64,000 nt of DNA from Comamonadaceae bacterium (GTDB lineage: Bacteria; Pseudomonadota; Gammaproteobacteria; Burkholderiales; Burkholderiaceae_C). Positions within the stretch are counted from its first letter, which is position 1, and each line of letters starts with the position of its first letter. Of this stretch, positions 35,650-45,055 are shown one piece after another. Below the pieces are notes generated by a model that was not told the origin of the DNA, made no database searches, and was given only the letters and a program-made list of their open reading frames with translations. Location: NCBI GenBank assembly GCA_027484105.1, contig JAIXUG010000006.1, positions 1 to 64,000 of the forward strand, read 5' to 3'. Made by a program: the position numbers and the translations under genes.

Positions 35650-36717
35650 GTGTCGTCAGTTCATCGCTCGCGTCGTTCAATGCTGGTGGCGGCACTGGGC
35701 GCGCTGGCGACGACGTCGGGTCTGCCCGCGCTGGCCTCCGACACGGGGCGACAGTGGCCCCGGGTCAAGCTGGCTTTGGCGGCCAGCCAGAGCCTTTACC
35801 ACTTGCCCCTGACGGTCGCCGAGCACATGGGCTTTTTTCGCCAGACGGGTGTGCAGGTGGAGTGGTGGCCACACGAGTCAGGTGCCCAAGCCTTGAACAG
35901 TGTGCTCAACGGGCAAGCCGATGTCATGGCGGGCGCCTATGAACATTTGTTTGGCTTGCACCAAAAAGGGCTGCCCTACCAAAGCTTTGTGCAGATGAGC
36001 AGAACCCCTCAAGTCAGCTTGGGGGGCAGCACACGCAGCGGCAAGGCGTGGCGTTCCATGGCCGATATCCGTGGCACCCGCCTGGGGGTTTCTGCACTTG
36101 ACTCCACCACGCACTGGATGGCCTGTCAGTGGCTCAGGCGACATGGCATGTCTCAGGACGAAGTCATGTTTGTGGAGGTGGGTTCGTCCACCGGCGTTTT
36201 GGACGCCCTGCGCAGCGGCAGCATTGATGCGCTGTGCAATCCTGACCCGATCATGCACTGGCTGGAGCAAAAAAACGAAATCCGCCTGCTGGGCGAAACC
36301 CGCACCCTGACAGGCACACGCAAAGTCATGGGTGGCGCAGTGCCGGGGGCCAGCTTGATGGCGCATACGGACTACTTGCAGCGGCATCCAGATCGTGTTC
36401 AAGCACTGACCGATGGGGTGGTGATGGCGCTCAAGTGGTTGCCTACCGCGGGCCTCACCGACATTTTGAAAACCGTCCCTCCCAGCCATTGGTCCTGGGA
36501 TCGGGCGGCTTACCTGGGCGCTTTTGAAAAGCTGAGGGAGTCGTATGCCGTGGATGGTTTGGTGCGTGGCGAAGAGGTCTCGCGGGCTTGGCAAGTCCAC
36601 TCGCATTTAAAACCCACACCGTCACCAGGTCGGATTTTCCCCGAACGCACGTTCACGAATGCGTTTGCCCAGGCGGCCCAAAGTGCCCAACGGCTCAGAA
36701 GCCGCGCCACCGGTTAA
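35650..36717 (+). CDS. Orphan ABC-type solute-binding protein (NMT1/SsuA-like)
   Basis: A 355-residue exported binding protein. The N-terminus HRSRRSMLVAALGALATTSG fits a Tat-like or Sec signal. The mature part has the NMT1/SsuA layout: LALAASQSLYHLPLTVAEHM, ESGAQALNSVLNGQADVMAG, DIRGTRLGVSALDSTTHWM, and SGSIDALCNPDPIMHWLEQ. Such proteins bind sulfonates, nitrate, taurine or thiamine precursors. No permease or ATPase gene is adjacent, so the ligand is unknown. The GTG start at 35650 has CAGGAG 9 bases ahead; TTG 35620 and ATG 35680 are alternatives. It is convergent with mltD. Confidence 0.78.
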   Translation: MSSVHRSRRSMLVAALGALATTSGLPALASDTGRQWPRVKLALAASQSLYHLPLTVAEHMGFFRQTGVQVEWWPHESGAQALNSVLNGQADVMAGAYEHLFGLHQKGLPYQSFVQMSRTPQVSLGGSTRSGKAWRSMADIRGTRLGVSALDSTTHWMACQWLRRHGMSQDEVMFVEVGSSTGVLDALRSGSIDALCNPDPIMHWLEQKNEIRLLGETRTLTGTRKVMGGAVPGASLMAHTDYLQRHPDRVQALTDGVVMALKWLPTAGLTDILKTVPPSHWSWDRAAYLGAFEKLRESYAVDGLVRGEEVSRAWQVHSHLKPTPSPGRIFPERTFTNAFAQAAQSAQRLRSRATG

Positions 36718-36725
36718 CAACCGCT

Positions 36726-38333
36726 TCAGCGCGGCGTTGCACGAGGTGCAGACTTCTGGCCCGCTTGAGCAGAGGCACTGGCTTTTTTATTCACTTGGGT
36801 TTTGGGCTTGCCCTTGCCCGCACTGGTGGACCCGGGGGCGGTTTTGCTCACGCGCCGGTTTTCCTTGGACGGAACAAACACCGCCAGCTTTTTGCCCGCC
36901 GTCAACTTGCTCTGGGGATGAAGGTCGTTCCAGGTGGCCAAGTTGGCGGCCGAGACACCATGGCGCGCCGCCAGCAAGGCCATGTTGTCGCCTTGACGCG
37001 CGGTGACAAAAATCTTGCGCAGCACCACCTCGGGGGCCAGCAGCAGGTGGCCGTTGTCGGCCAGATGCTCGGCCACGTTGCTGTCCTTGCGGCTGGTTCG
37101 TGGCACCAGCAAAGTGGAGCCAGCCTTGACCAACATGCGCGGAGGAATGCCATTGACCGCACGCAACTGCTCGGCCGTCATGCCCACCTCTTTGGCCACT
37201 TCTGCGGCTTTCATGGTGCGTGGTGCCTGCCAAGCTGTCCATGTTGACAAACGGCTCTCGGAGCTCGATTGCAGGTTGTTTTCAAACACCGTCGCATTGT
37301 CCCAAGGCAGCAAAACATGCGGTGTGCCCGCTGCCAGGATGACTGGACGGTTCATGGCGGGGTTCAGCGCTTTGAAATCCTTGAGGCTGACGTTGGCCAA
37401 TTTGGCCGCCATGTCCACATCGATGTCTTTGTGGATGGGGACACTCTTGAAGAACGGGTGGTTCTGGATCAAGGGCAAAACTGTTTTGAACGCCTCGGGT
37501 TGAGCAATGATGTTCTTCACGGCTTGCAGTTTGGGCACGTAATACCGTGTCTCATCCGGCATCCGAAGGTCGCTGTAGGTCAGGGGCTTGCCCTGCGCCT
37601 TGTTGCGCGCCAGAGCGCGGCCCACACTGCCTTCGCCCCAGTTGTAAGCGGCCAAGGCCAAGTGCCAATCGCCAAACATGTTGTAGAGCTTTTGCAAGTA
37701 ATCCAGCGCGGCACGGGTGGATTCCAGCACATCCCGTCGTTCGTCCCTGAACAGGTTTTGTTTCAGGTCGAAATACTTGCCCGTCGCGGGCATGAACTGC
37801 CACATGCCTGCGGCTTTGGCGCTCGATACGGCTTGCGGGTTGAAGGCCGACTCAATGAAGGGCAAAAGTGCCAACTCGGTGGGCATCTTGCGGCGTTCCA
37901 GTTCTTCAACAATGTGAAAAATATAAGGCCTGGAGCGCTCGGTCATGCGCAGAAAATAGTCCGGTCGACTGGCGTACCAGACCTCGCGATTGCGCACCAA
38001 ATCGTTGTCCAGGTCGGGCATGGCAAAGCCCATGCGGATGCGTTCCCAGATGTCGACGGGCGCTTGCAGTCCCAACAGGGCATGGGGCCTCAGATCGGCC
38101 TCCCTGCTGGAGGGCGGCTCTGGAGCGGGTGTGGTCTTTGTGATGGCTGGCGCTGGCGCTGGCGGGGGCGCAGGGTCTGCAGACGCCTGAACTGCCGGCG
38201 GCATCGACTGAACCGGTGCGCGGTCTGGCTCGGGGGCGGGCGTGGAGACGGCACACCCTGAAAGCAGCAGCGCCAAAAGAACGCTCGCGTGGAGGGTGGG
38301 GGCGTGCGCAAATCGGAAGAAGGGCAGGTTCAT
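36726..38333 (-). CDS. mltD: Membrane-bound lytic murein transglycosylase D
   Basis: A 535-residue lipoprotein transglycosylase: lipobox LLLSGCAVS, a Pro/Ala-rich spacer, an SLT domain with the catalytic Glu in LALLPFIESAFNPQAVS and the family motif AAGMWQFMPATGKYFDLKQN, then two LysM-type repeats (about residues 350-400 and 415-470; second ends LTAGKKLAVFVPS) and a basic tail. It cleaves peptidoglycan glycan strands. The ATG at 38333 overlaps the gloB stop (ATGA), which decides the start and indicates translational coupling. Confidence 0.93.
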   Translation of the reverse strand: MNLPFFRFAHAPTLHASVLLALLLSGCAVSTPAPEPDRAPVQSMPPAVQASADPAPPPAPAPAITKTTPAPEPPSSREADLRPHALLGLQAPVDIWERIRMGFAMPDLDNDLVRNREVWYASRPDYFLRMTERSRPYIFHIVEELERRKMPTELALLPFIESAFNPQAVSSAKAAGMWQFMPATGKYFDLKQNLFRDERRDVLESTRAALDYLQKLYNMFGDWHLALAAYNWGEGSVGRALARNKAQGKPLTYSDLRMPDETRYYVPKLQAVKNIIAQPEAFKTVLPLIQNHPFFKSVPIHKDIDVDMAAKLANVSLKDFKALNPAMNRPVILAAGTPHVLLPWDNATVFENNLQSSSESRLSTWTAWQAPRTMKAAEVAKEVGMTAEQLRAVNGIPPRMLVKAGSTLLVPRTSRKDSNVAEHLADNGHLLLAPEVVLRKIFVTARQGDNMALLAARHGVSAANLATWNDLHPQSKLTAGKKLAVFVPSKENRRVSKTAPGSTSAGKGKPKTQVNKKASASAQAGQKSAPRATPR

Positions 38334-39103
38334 CGAAAATCGTTTTTCCATTGGCGAAGGACCGCAAAGGTGGAGACTTCGTCCACGGCCTGCGGGTTGT
38401 GCAGCCGCACAGCAGAGCAGACGGTGGGCTCCCGGCTTCGCAAAAAGGGGTTGATGGCCCGTTCGGTGTGCAGTGCAACGGGCAGGGTGGGCAAGCCTTG
38501 TTCGCGCAATCGGGTGCAAAGTCCCATGTGGGCAATCAAGGCCAGGTTGCCAGGCTCGACGGCCAGCGCGAACTTCAGGTTGGACAAGGTGTACTCATGT
38601 GCACAGCACACACGGGTGTGACCCGGCAAAGCGGCCAAGCGGTCCAGTGAGTCCAGCATCTGGGCTGGCGTGCCTTCGAACAAGCGGCCACAGCCACCCG
38701 AAAACAGCGTGTCCCCACAAAAAAGGACGGGGTCTTGGTCCGGTGCTTGGGTCCAAAAAGCGATGTGTCCCAAAGTGTGACCGGGAACCTCGTGCACCTC
38801 AAAGGTCAGTTCGTGCCAGTCAAACACATCGCCATGCCCAAGACCTTGCGACATGACGGGCATTTTTTCCATGGCCGGCCCCAGCACCCGCGCCCCGGTG
38901 CGTTCGACCAGTTCGACCAAGCCCCCTGTGTGATCGGCATGGTGGTGCGTGACTAGAATCGTGTCCAACTGCACACCCGGATGACTTTGCATCCAGGCCA
39001 GTACAGGCGCACTGTCCCCCGGGTCGACCACCAGCGCGTGGCGGTCCTTGTGCATCAACCAAATGTAGTTGTCTGCGAAAGCGGGCAGGGCAATGAGTTC
39101 CAT
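38330..39103 (-). CDS. gloB: Hydroxyacylglutathione hydrolase (glyoxalase II)
   Basis: A 257-residue metallo-beta-lactamase fold enzyme with the metal motif ILVTHHHADHTGGL, the second His in VHEVPGHTLGHIAFW, and FCGDTLFSGGCGRLFEGT, as in GloB. It hydrolyses S-lactoylglutathione in methylglyoxal detoxification. Start [15 protein letters not shown] matches the family N-terminus. Its start codon overlaps, on the other strand, that of the methyltransferase gene (shared CATG). Confidence 0.95.
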   Translation of the reverse strand: MELIALPAFADNYIWLMHKDRHALVVDPGDSAPVLAWMQSHPGVQLDTILVTHHHADHTGGLVELVERTGARVLGPAMEKMPVMSQGLGHGDVFDWHELTFEVHEVPGHTLGHIAFWTQAPDQDPVLFCGDTLFSGGCGRLFEGTPAQMLDSLDRLAALPGHTRVCCAHEYTLSNLKFALAVEPGNLALIAHMGLCTRLREQGLPTLPVALHTERAINPFLRSREPTVCSAVRLHNPQAVDEVSTFAVLRQWKNDFR

Positions 39104-39920
39104 GGAGCGTTCGATTATAGAAAGCCAGCACCCCACGCCCGCCTGGTTGGCCCCCTTGGGACAACCAGCGGCTGAGCGTTTGCTGGCCTGGGAGCAAGCC
39201 CAGGCCGATGAACTGTTGGCCGATGTCTTTGGATACCACGCGGTGCAGCTGGGCTGGCCGGATTTGCAGGCCCTGCGACACAACCGGATGCCCCACCGCT
39301 GGCAAGCCTGTGCCGAATTCGAATGGCCTTGCGACCCCAAGTCGGCGGACCCCAGCCATGTGTGGCTCGACAGCCGGGCTTGGCCTTGGCAAGCCGACAG
39401 TCTGGACCTGGTGGTATTGCCCCACACGCTGGAGCGCTCGGCCGACCCGCACGCGTGTTTGCGTGAAGTCGAGCGGGTGTTGATTCCGGAAGGCCAGGTG
39501 CTGATCATGGGCTTGAACCCGCTGAGTGGCTGGGGCTGGCGACAAAAGCGTGGGGCGCATCACCGCGGGCTGGCCGGTCCTGCGCAATCCATGATTGGTT
39601 ACCAGCGCATGCGCGACTGGTTGCGGCTGCTGGGTTTTGAGGTCCAGGTCAGCCGCTTTGGCGGTTGGACCCCGGCCCTGAACAGTGAACGCTGGATGCA
39701 ACGCTTGAGCTGGATGGAGACTGCAGGGCAGCGGTGGTGGCCCATTCTGGGTGGGGTTTACCTGCTGATGGCCACCAAGCGGGTACCCGGGGGCCGCTTT
39801 TTGTCCAGCCGAGCCTGGCGCACGGTACGATCGCCCGCAACAGCCACTGCACCGATTGCCCGTTCTGACAACCCGCTGAGCCAGCCCTTGGCCGAGAAAG
39901 ATGCCCTTGACCCCCGTTGA
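39102..39920 (+). CDS. SAM-dependent methyltransferase (YafS-like)
   Basis: A 272-residue class-I methyltransferase-like protein with [19 protein letters not shown] and [20 protein letters not shown], corresponding to motifs after the SAM-binding strand. The same neighbourhood gloB-methyltransferase-rnhA occurs in E. coli, where the gene is yafS. The canonical GxGxG loop is degenerate, as in that family. Substrate unknown. ATG 39102 overlaps the divergent gloB start. It overlaps rnhA by 20 bases at its end. Confidence 0.8.
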   Translation: MERSIIESQHPTPAWLAPLGQPAAERLLAWEQAQADELLADVFGYHAVQLGWPDLQALRHNRMPHRWQACAEFEWPCDPKSADPSHVWLDSRAWPWQADSLDLVVLPHTLERSADPHACLREVERVLIPEGQVLIMGLNPLSGWGWRQKRGAHHRGLAGPAQSMIGYQRMRDWLRLLGFEVQVSRFGGWTPALNSERWMQRLSWMETAGQRWWPILGGVYLLMATKRVPGGRFLSSRAWRTVRSPATATAPIARSDNPLSQPLAEKDALDPR

Positions 39921-40365
39921 AATTCACACCGATGGCGCCTGCAAAGGCAATCCAGGCCCGGGTGGTTGGGGCGTTCGGCTGCAATCGGGTCAGCATGTGC
40001 AAGAGTTGTTTGGTGGCGAGCTCAACACCACCAACAACCGGATGGAGATGACCGCCGTCATTGAGGGCCTGTCGGCCCTCAAGCGACCTTGCCGGGTCAC
40101 GCTTTATCTGGACAGCGAATACGTGCGCAAAGGCATCACCGAATGGATCCATGGCTGGAAAGCCCGGGGTTGGCGCACGGCGGCCAAACAACCTGTCAAA
40201 AATGCCGATTTGTGGCAAAAATTGGACAGTGTGGTGTCGTCTTCGGGACACCAAATCGACTGGCGCTGGGTCAAGGGGCACAACGGGGACCCCGGCAATG
40301 AGCGTGCCGATGCCTTGGCCAATCAAGGCGTAGACAAGGCCTTGGCCCGATCCACGGGCGCCTGA
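39901..40365 (+). CDS. rnhA: Ribonuclease HI
   Basis: A 154-residue RNase HI with the four catalytic acids: Asp in [15 protein letters not shown], Glu in [14 protein letters not shown], Asp in [11 protein letters not shown], and Asp in [14 protein letters not shown]. It degrades RNA in RNA-DNA hybrids. The gene overlaps the upstream methyltransferase by 20 bases. I see nothing definite in the following 127 bp. Confidence 0.97.
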   Translation: MPLTPVEIHTDGACKGNPGPGGWGVRLQSGQHVQELFGGELNTTNNRMEMTAVIEGLSALKRPCRVTLYLDSEYVRKGITEWIHGWKARGWRTAAKQPVKNADLWQKLDSVVSSSGHQIDWRWVKGHNGDPGNERADALANQGVDKALARSTGA

Positions 40366-40492
40366 GGGCGTTGCCCGAGGCTAAAAAAAACCATTCGCAG
40401 GGCGTGATCAATGCCTCACAAAATGTGGGGAAATGTCGTTTGCGCTGTTACATTGAGGCGGTCTTGCAGCTTGCAATCTGAGAGAAATCCGA

Positions 40493-41911
40493 ATGGCTTA
40501 CAAAAAGAAATACGCAGTTTTGGCCCTTTTGGGCATTTCCGTGGCTTCTGGAGCGGCTTGGTGGTGGCAAAACAAAGCCCCTGAAGGGGATGCCGGCAAG
40601 CCAGCCACGGCGGCGCCTGCCGGGCCTTCAGGCACCGGAACGGGTGCAGGGGGCGGTCCGGCGCGCACGCCTGCTGTCGAGGTGGCCAAAGTCGAGAGCA
40701 TGACCCTGGTGGACGAAACCCAGGCCGTGGGCAGCCTGCGCTCTCGCCAAGGGGTGATGTTGCGGCCAGAAGTCGGCGGACGTGTCAAACAAATCTTCTT
40801 CAACGACGGTCAACGCGTGCGCAAAGGTCAGTTGATGGTTCAGTTTGACGACCAGTTGCCGCAAGCCCAATTGGCTCAGAGCCGGGCCGAATTGTCGATC
40901 GCAGAAGCCAACCACAAGCGCAACCAGGAGTTGGTCGCGCAAAACTTCATCAGCCAGAGATCGCTGGATGAAAGTGCAGCAGCCCTGGAAGTCTCGCGGG
41001 CCAAACTCTCATTGGCGCAGGCCACGCTGCAGCGCCTGCAGGTGCTGGCGCCTTTTGATGGCATCGCGGGTCTCAAGCAAATCAACGTGGGCGATTACCT
41101 GAAAGACGGCGCGGACATGGTCAACGTCGAGGACATCGATGCCGTGTTGCTCGATTTCAGGTTGCCTGAGCGCTTTCAGACCAAGATCCGTGCCGGTCAA
41201 AAAGCCCAGTTGACGGTCGATGCCCTGCCCGGCCGACCTTTCAGCGCCATCATCCAGGCGGTGGACCCCTTGATCGAGCCCAATGGCCGCTCAGTGGGCG
41301 TGCGCGGTTGCATTGACAACCGCCAGCAGCAACTGCGCCCTGGCATGTTCGCCCGCGTCAATGCGGTCTTTGGCTCGCGCGAAAACGCCCTGGTCATTCC
41401 AGAAGAAGCCATCATCCCGCAAGGTGGCCGCACCTTTGTCGTCAGGGTCGTGCAAGGCGAAAAACCCGAGGTCAAAGTGTCGGAGCGGGTCGCGGTCAAG
41501 GTGGGTTTGCGCTTGCCCGGCAAGGTCGAAATCCTCGAAGGTTTGTCGGCAGGTGACACCGTGGTCACTGCCGGTCACCAGCGTTTGCAAAAGGATGGCA
41601 CCGCCGTTCGGGTGGTTGACCTGTCTCAGCCCGGTGGGGGCAGACCCGCTGGAGGACCGCCCGGCGCAGGTGGCCCTGGCGCAGGTGGTCCCGGTGCAGG
41701 TGGCCCCGGTGCAGGTGGTCCCGGTGCAGGTGGCCCCGGTGCAGGTGGTCCCGGTGCAGGTGGTCCCGGTGCAGGTGGTCCGGGTGCTGGCGCAGGCTCA
41801 GCGGGGCCACGCCCTGGTGCTGTGGCAGGCAAACCCGGTGCGGGCGCGGCCAAGAACGCGGCCATGGCTGGTCCGAACCCTTGCCTGAGGGGCGCAGATG
41901 CAACTCGCTGA
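40493..41911 (+). CDS. RND efflux pump periplasmic adaptor with Gly/Pro-rich repeat tail
   Basis: A 472-residue membrane fusion protein. It has an N-terminal membrane anchor (VLALLGISVASGAAWWW), a low-complexity linker, the lipoyl/barrel region (VGGRVKQIFFNDGQRVRKGQ), a helical hairpin, and LRPGMFARVNAVFG typical of AcrA-like adaptors. After the membrane-proximal domain comes a tail with eight AGGPG repeats (41666-41785) that is not part of usual adaptors. It overlaps the pump gene by 14 bases. No outer-membrane channel gene is adjacent, so a shared TolC-like protein is likely. Confidence 0.9.
   Translation: MAYKKKYAVLALLGISVASGAAWWWQNKAPEGDAGKPATAAPAGPSGTGTGAGGGPARTPAVEVAKVESMTLVDETQAVGSLRSRQGVMLRPEVGGRVKQIFFNDGQRVRKGQLMVQFDDQLPQAQLAQSRAELSIAEANHKRNQELVAQNFISQRSLDESAAALEVSRAKLSLAQATLQRLQVLAPFDGIAGLKQINVGDYLKDGADMVNVEDIDAVLLDFRLPERFQTKIRAGQKAQLTVDALPGRPFSAIIQAVDPLIEPNGRSVGVRGCIDNRQQQLRPGMFARVNAVFGSRENALVIPEEAIIPQGGRTFVVRVVQGEKPEVKVSERVAVKVGLRLPGKVEILEGLSAGDTVVTAGHQRLQKDGTAVRVVDLSQPGGGRPAGGPPGAGGPGAGGPGAGGPGAGGPGAGGPGAGGPGAGGPGAGGPGAGAGSAGPRPGAVAGKPGAGAAKNAAMAGPNPCLRGADATR
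41666..41785 (+). repeat. 15-bp minisatellite, eight in-frame units encoding AGGPG
   Basis: Eight consecutive units of consensus GCAGGTGGYCCYGGY, differing only at third-codon positions and keeping the adaptor reading frame. Because 15 is a multiple of three, gain or loss of units would not shift the frame. Confidence 0.95.
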
Positions 41912-44900
41912 AGTTTCCATCCGCCGGCCTGTGCTGGCCGTGGTCATGTCGATGTTGATCGTGCTGATTGGTGCGGTCAGTTTCAAAGGTCTGTCGCTGC
42001 GCGAGTACCCCAAGATCGATGAACCCACCGTCACGGTCACCACGCGCTATGTGGGCGCTTCTGCGGAAGTGGTCGAATCCCAGGTCACCAAGCCCCTTGA
42101 AGACTCGATTGCCGGCATCGATGCGGTGGACGTCATCACCTCCATCAGCCGAGCTGAACAATCACAAATCACCGTGAAGTTTCGCCTCGAGAAAGACGCC
42201 GACACGGCGGCTGCTGAAGTGCGTGACCGCACGGCGCGTGTGCGCAACCGCTTGCCTCAAACGGTGGAAGAGCCTGTCATCGCCAAAGTAGAAGCTGACG
42301 CATTCCCGGTCATCTGGTTGGCATTTTCCAGTGACACGCTCAATGCCCTGCAAATCAACGATTTGGTCAACCGTGTGGTCAAGCCGCGCTTGCAAACCGT
42401 GACGGGCGTGGCCGATGTGCGCATTTTTGGTGAGCGCAAATACGCGATGCTGGTGTCTTTGGACCATGCCCGCCTGTCGTCTTATAAGTTGACACCTCAA
42501 GATGTCGAAGACGCCATCCGTCGCAACAACCTGGAGCTGCCAGCGGGCCGGATCGAATCGTCCACCCGGGAGTTCAGCGTTTCTGCGCAAACCGACCTGA
42601 ACCGTGCAGGGCAATTCGGTGACATCGTGATCCGAAACGTCAACGGGTTTCCGGTCAAGCTGCGGGATGTGGCCCAAGTTCGAGAAGGTGCGGCCAACGA
42701 CCGCAGCGTGGTCCGTTTGAACGGGCAATCGGCGATCTCTGCGGGCGTGATCCGTCAAGCCACGGCCAACCCTTTGGAGTTGTCGGCAGGCGTGCGCGAA
42801 ATGATCCCCAAGCTCAAGGCGGACTTGCCGGGTGACATGGTCATCAACGTTGCCAACGACAACTCGGTCTTCATTGACCGGTCGATCAAGAGCGTTTTCA
42901 ACACCATTTTGGAAGCCGTGGTCTTGGTGGCGCTGGTGATTTTTGTCTTTTTGCGCACCTTGCGTGCGTCAATCATCCCCATCATCACCATCCCGGTCAG
43001 TTTGATTGGCGCTTTCGCCATGATGGCTTTGGCCGGCTTCACCATCAACACCTTGACCTTGCTGGCGCTGGTTTTGGCCATTGGTTTGGTGGTGGACGAT
43101 GCGATTGTGGTGCTGGAAAACATCTACCGCCACATTGAAGAAGGCTTGGACCCGTTTTCTGCCGCCATCAAGGGTGTGCGTGAAATCAGCTTTGCCGTCA
43201 TTGCCATGACCCTGACGCTGGCGGCTGTGTTCGCGCCTTTGGCTTTCACGCCGGGGCGCACCGGCAAGTTGTTTGGCGAATTTGCCTTGGCTTTGGCGGG
43301 CGCGGTGTTGGTTTCGGGCTTTGTGGCGCTGACCTTGGCGCCCATGCTCAGCGCCAAATTCCTCAGACACAACCCCAACCCTGGCTGGTTCGACCGTTCC
43401 ATGGAAAAGTGGCTCACGGGTCTGTCCTCGGGTTATGAACGCCTGTTGACCCTGATTTTGAGCAGGGCCCGTTGGGTGGTGGTGTTGGTCATGGTGGCCT
43501 CGGGCATTGGCATTGCCGCGATTTACCCCACCATGAAGCAAGAGCTGTCTCCCTTGGAGGACCGGGGGACGATTTTGGCCACCATCAACGCCCCGGATGG
43601 CTCGACCCTGGAGTACACCGATCGCTACGCAAGATCGCTCGAAAGAATGGGACAGGCCTATCCCGAGTTCGACCGCATTTTTGCCAACATGGGCAACCCC
43701 ACCGTCGGGCAAGGCACGGTGGTGTACCGCGCCGTGGACTGGGACGAACGCCAACGCACAACGCTCGAAATTGCGCGCGAGTTGGGCGCCAAGTTCAACG
43801 GCTTGCCGGGCATCAATGCCTTCCCCATCACACCGCCTTCCTTGGGGCAGGGCTTTCGCGAGCGGCCGCTGAACTTTGTGATCCAGACCTCGGACAGCTA
43901 CCAAAATTTGAATGCGATCGCACGCCAGGTGATGGATGAAGTGGCCAAAAACCCCGGCATCTTGTCGCCCGATGTGGACTTGCGTCTGAACAAGCCGGAG
44001 CTGCGGGTCGAGGTCGACCGCACCAAGGCCGCAGAGTTGGGTGTGAGCGTGGATGTGGTGGCGCGCACCATCGAGACCATGCTCGGGGGCCGCGTGGTCA
44101 CGCGTTACAAGCGCGATGCCGAACAGTACGACGTGATTGTGCAAACCCTGCCTTCGGCACGCAACACGCCCGATGACATCGACGTGATTCAGGTGCGGGG
44201 CCGTAACGACACCATGGTGCCCTTGTCCAGCTTGGTCAGAGTGCGCGAAAGTGTGGCCCCGCGTGAGTTGAACCATTTTGGTCAGCGCCGCTCGGTGACC
44301 ATCACGGCCAACCTGGCGCCGGATTACTCCTTGGGCGAGGCCCTGACCTTCATGGACGCCACCGCTGCCAAGATCCTCAAGCCGGGCTACACCACCGAGT
44401 TGAATGGTACCTCGCGCGAATTCAAAAACTCGCAAGGGGCTTTGGTCATCGTGTTTGTCTTGGCGCTGCTGTTCATCTTTTTGGTGCTGGCCGCGCAGTT
44501 TGAAAGCTTCATCGACCCGTTTGTGATCATGCTCTCGGTGCCCCTGTCCATGATCGGTGCCCTTCTGGCGCTGAAATACACGGGCGGCTCCCTCAATGTG
44601 TATTCCCAAATCGGCCTGATCACCCTGGTGGGCTTGATCACCAAGCACGGCATTTTGATTGTGGAGTTCACCAACCAGTTGCGCGAGCAAGGCATGGCCA
44701 TGCAAGCGGCCTTGATCAAGGCTTCAGCCCAGCGTCTGCGTCCGATCCTGATGACCACTGGCGCCATGGTGCTGGGCGCCGTGCCGCTGGCGCTGGCCAC
44801 CGGTGCGGGCGCTGAAAGCCGCACGCAAATCGGTTGGGTCATTGTGGGCGGCATGAGCTTGGGCACTTTGCTGGCCATCTTCGTGGTGCCCACCATGTAT

Positions 44901-44981
44901 TCCTTGCTGGCGCGCAAGGCGGTGCCAGGACCCAACAAGGCCGTCGCGCACGACGAGCCTGTGGCCTCTGCCGGACATTGA
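41898..44981 (+). CDS. RND multidrug efflux transporter (HAE1 family)
   Basis: A 1027-residue RND permease with the usual 12 membrane segments and two large periplasmic loops. The proton-relay acids are in LVLAIGLVVDDAIVVLENIYR (TM4; given in part), and the C-terminal half has GLITKHGILIVEFTNQ and RLRPILMTTGAMVLGAVPLA. It starts MQLAEVSIRRPVLAVVMSML. It exports drugs or other compounds with the adaptor encoded just upstream (14-base overlap). No adjacent regulator was found, so induction cannot be judged. Confidence 0.93.
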   Translation: MQLAEVSIRRPVLAVVMSMLIVLIGAVSFKGLSLREYPKIDEPTVTVTTRYVGASAEVVESQVTKPLEDSIAGIDAVDVITSISRAEQSQITVKFRLEKDADTAAAEVRDRTARVRNRLPQTVEEPVIAKVEADAFPVIWLAFSSDTLNALQINDLVNRVVKPRLQTVTGVADVRIFGERKYAMLVSLDHARLSSYKLTPQDVEDAIRRNNLELPAGRIESSTREFSVSAQTDLNRAGQFGDIVIRNVNGFPVKLRDVAQVREGAANDRSVVRLNGQSAISAGVIRQATANPLELSAGVREMIPKLKADLPGDMVINVANDNSVFIDRSIKSVFNTILEAVVLVALVIFVFLRTLRASIIPIITIPVSLIGAFAMMALAGFTINTLTLLALVLAIGLVVDDAIVVLENIYRHIEEGLDPFSAAIKGVREISFAVIAMTLTLAAVFAPLAFTPGRTGKLFGEFALALAGAVLVSGFVALTLAPMLSAKFLRHNPNPGWFDRSMEKWLTGLSSGYERLLTLILSRARWVVVLVMVASGIGIAAIYPTMKQELSPLEDRGTILATINAPDGSTLEYTDRYARSLERMGQAYPEFDRIFANMGNPTVGQGTVVYRAVDWDERQRTTLEIARELGAKFNGLPGINAFPITPPSLGQGFRERPLNFVIQTSDSYQNLNAIARQVMDEVAKNPGILSPDVDLRLNKPELRVEVDRTKAAELGVSVDVVARTIETMLGGRVVTRYKRDAEQYDVIVQTLPSARNTPDDIDVIQVRGRNDTMVPLSSLVRVRESVAPRELNHFGQRRSVTITANLAPDYSLGEALTFMDATAAKILKPGYTTELNGTSREFKNSQGALVIVFVLALLFIFLVLAAQFESFIDPFVIMLSVPLSMIGALLALKYTGGSLNVYSQIGLITLVGLITKHGILIVEFTNQLREQGMAMQAALIKASAQRLRPILMTTGAMVLGAVPLALATGAGAESRTQIGWVIVGGMSLGTLLAIFVVPTMYSLLARKAVPGPNKAVAHDEPVASAGH

Positions 44982-45003
44982 CGCTTTTTCAAAAGCCAAA
45001 CTG

Positions 45004-45031
45004 AAAGGGCTGCGGATGCAGCCCTTTTCTT
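45004..45031 (+). terminator. Rho-independent terminator after the RND pump
   Basis: AAAGGGCTGC (45004-45013) and GCAGCCCTTT (45018-45027) form a perfect 10-bp stem with a GGAT loop, followed by TCTTT. Confidence 0.85.
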
Positions 45032-45055
45032 TGAAGTGGTGAAGTCCCCAGCCGC

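Noticed and set aside
41666-41785. CRISPR-like tandem repeat
   Set aside because: Units are directly adjacent without spacers and stay in the adaptor reading frame, so this is a coding minisatellite.
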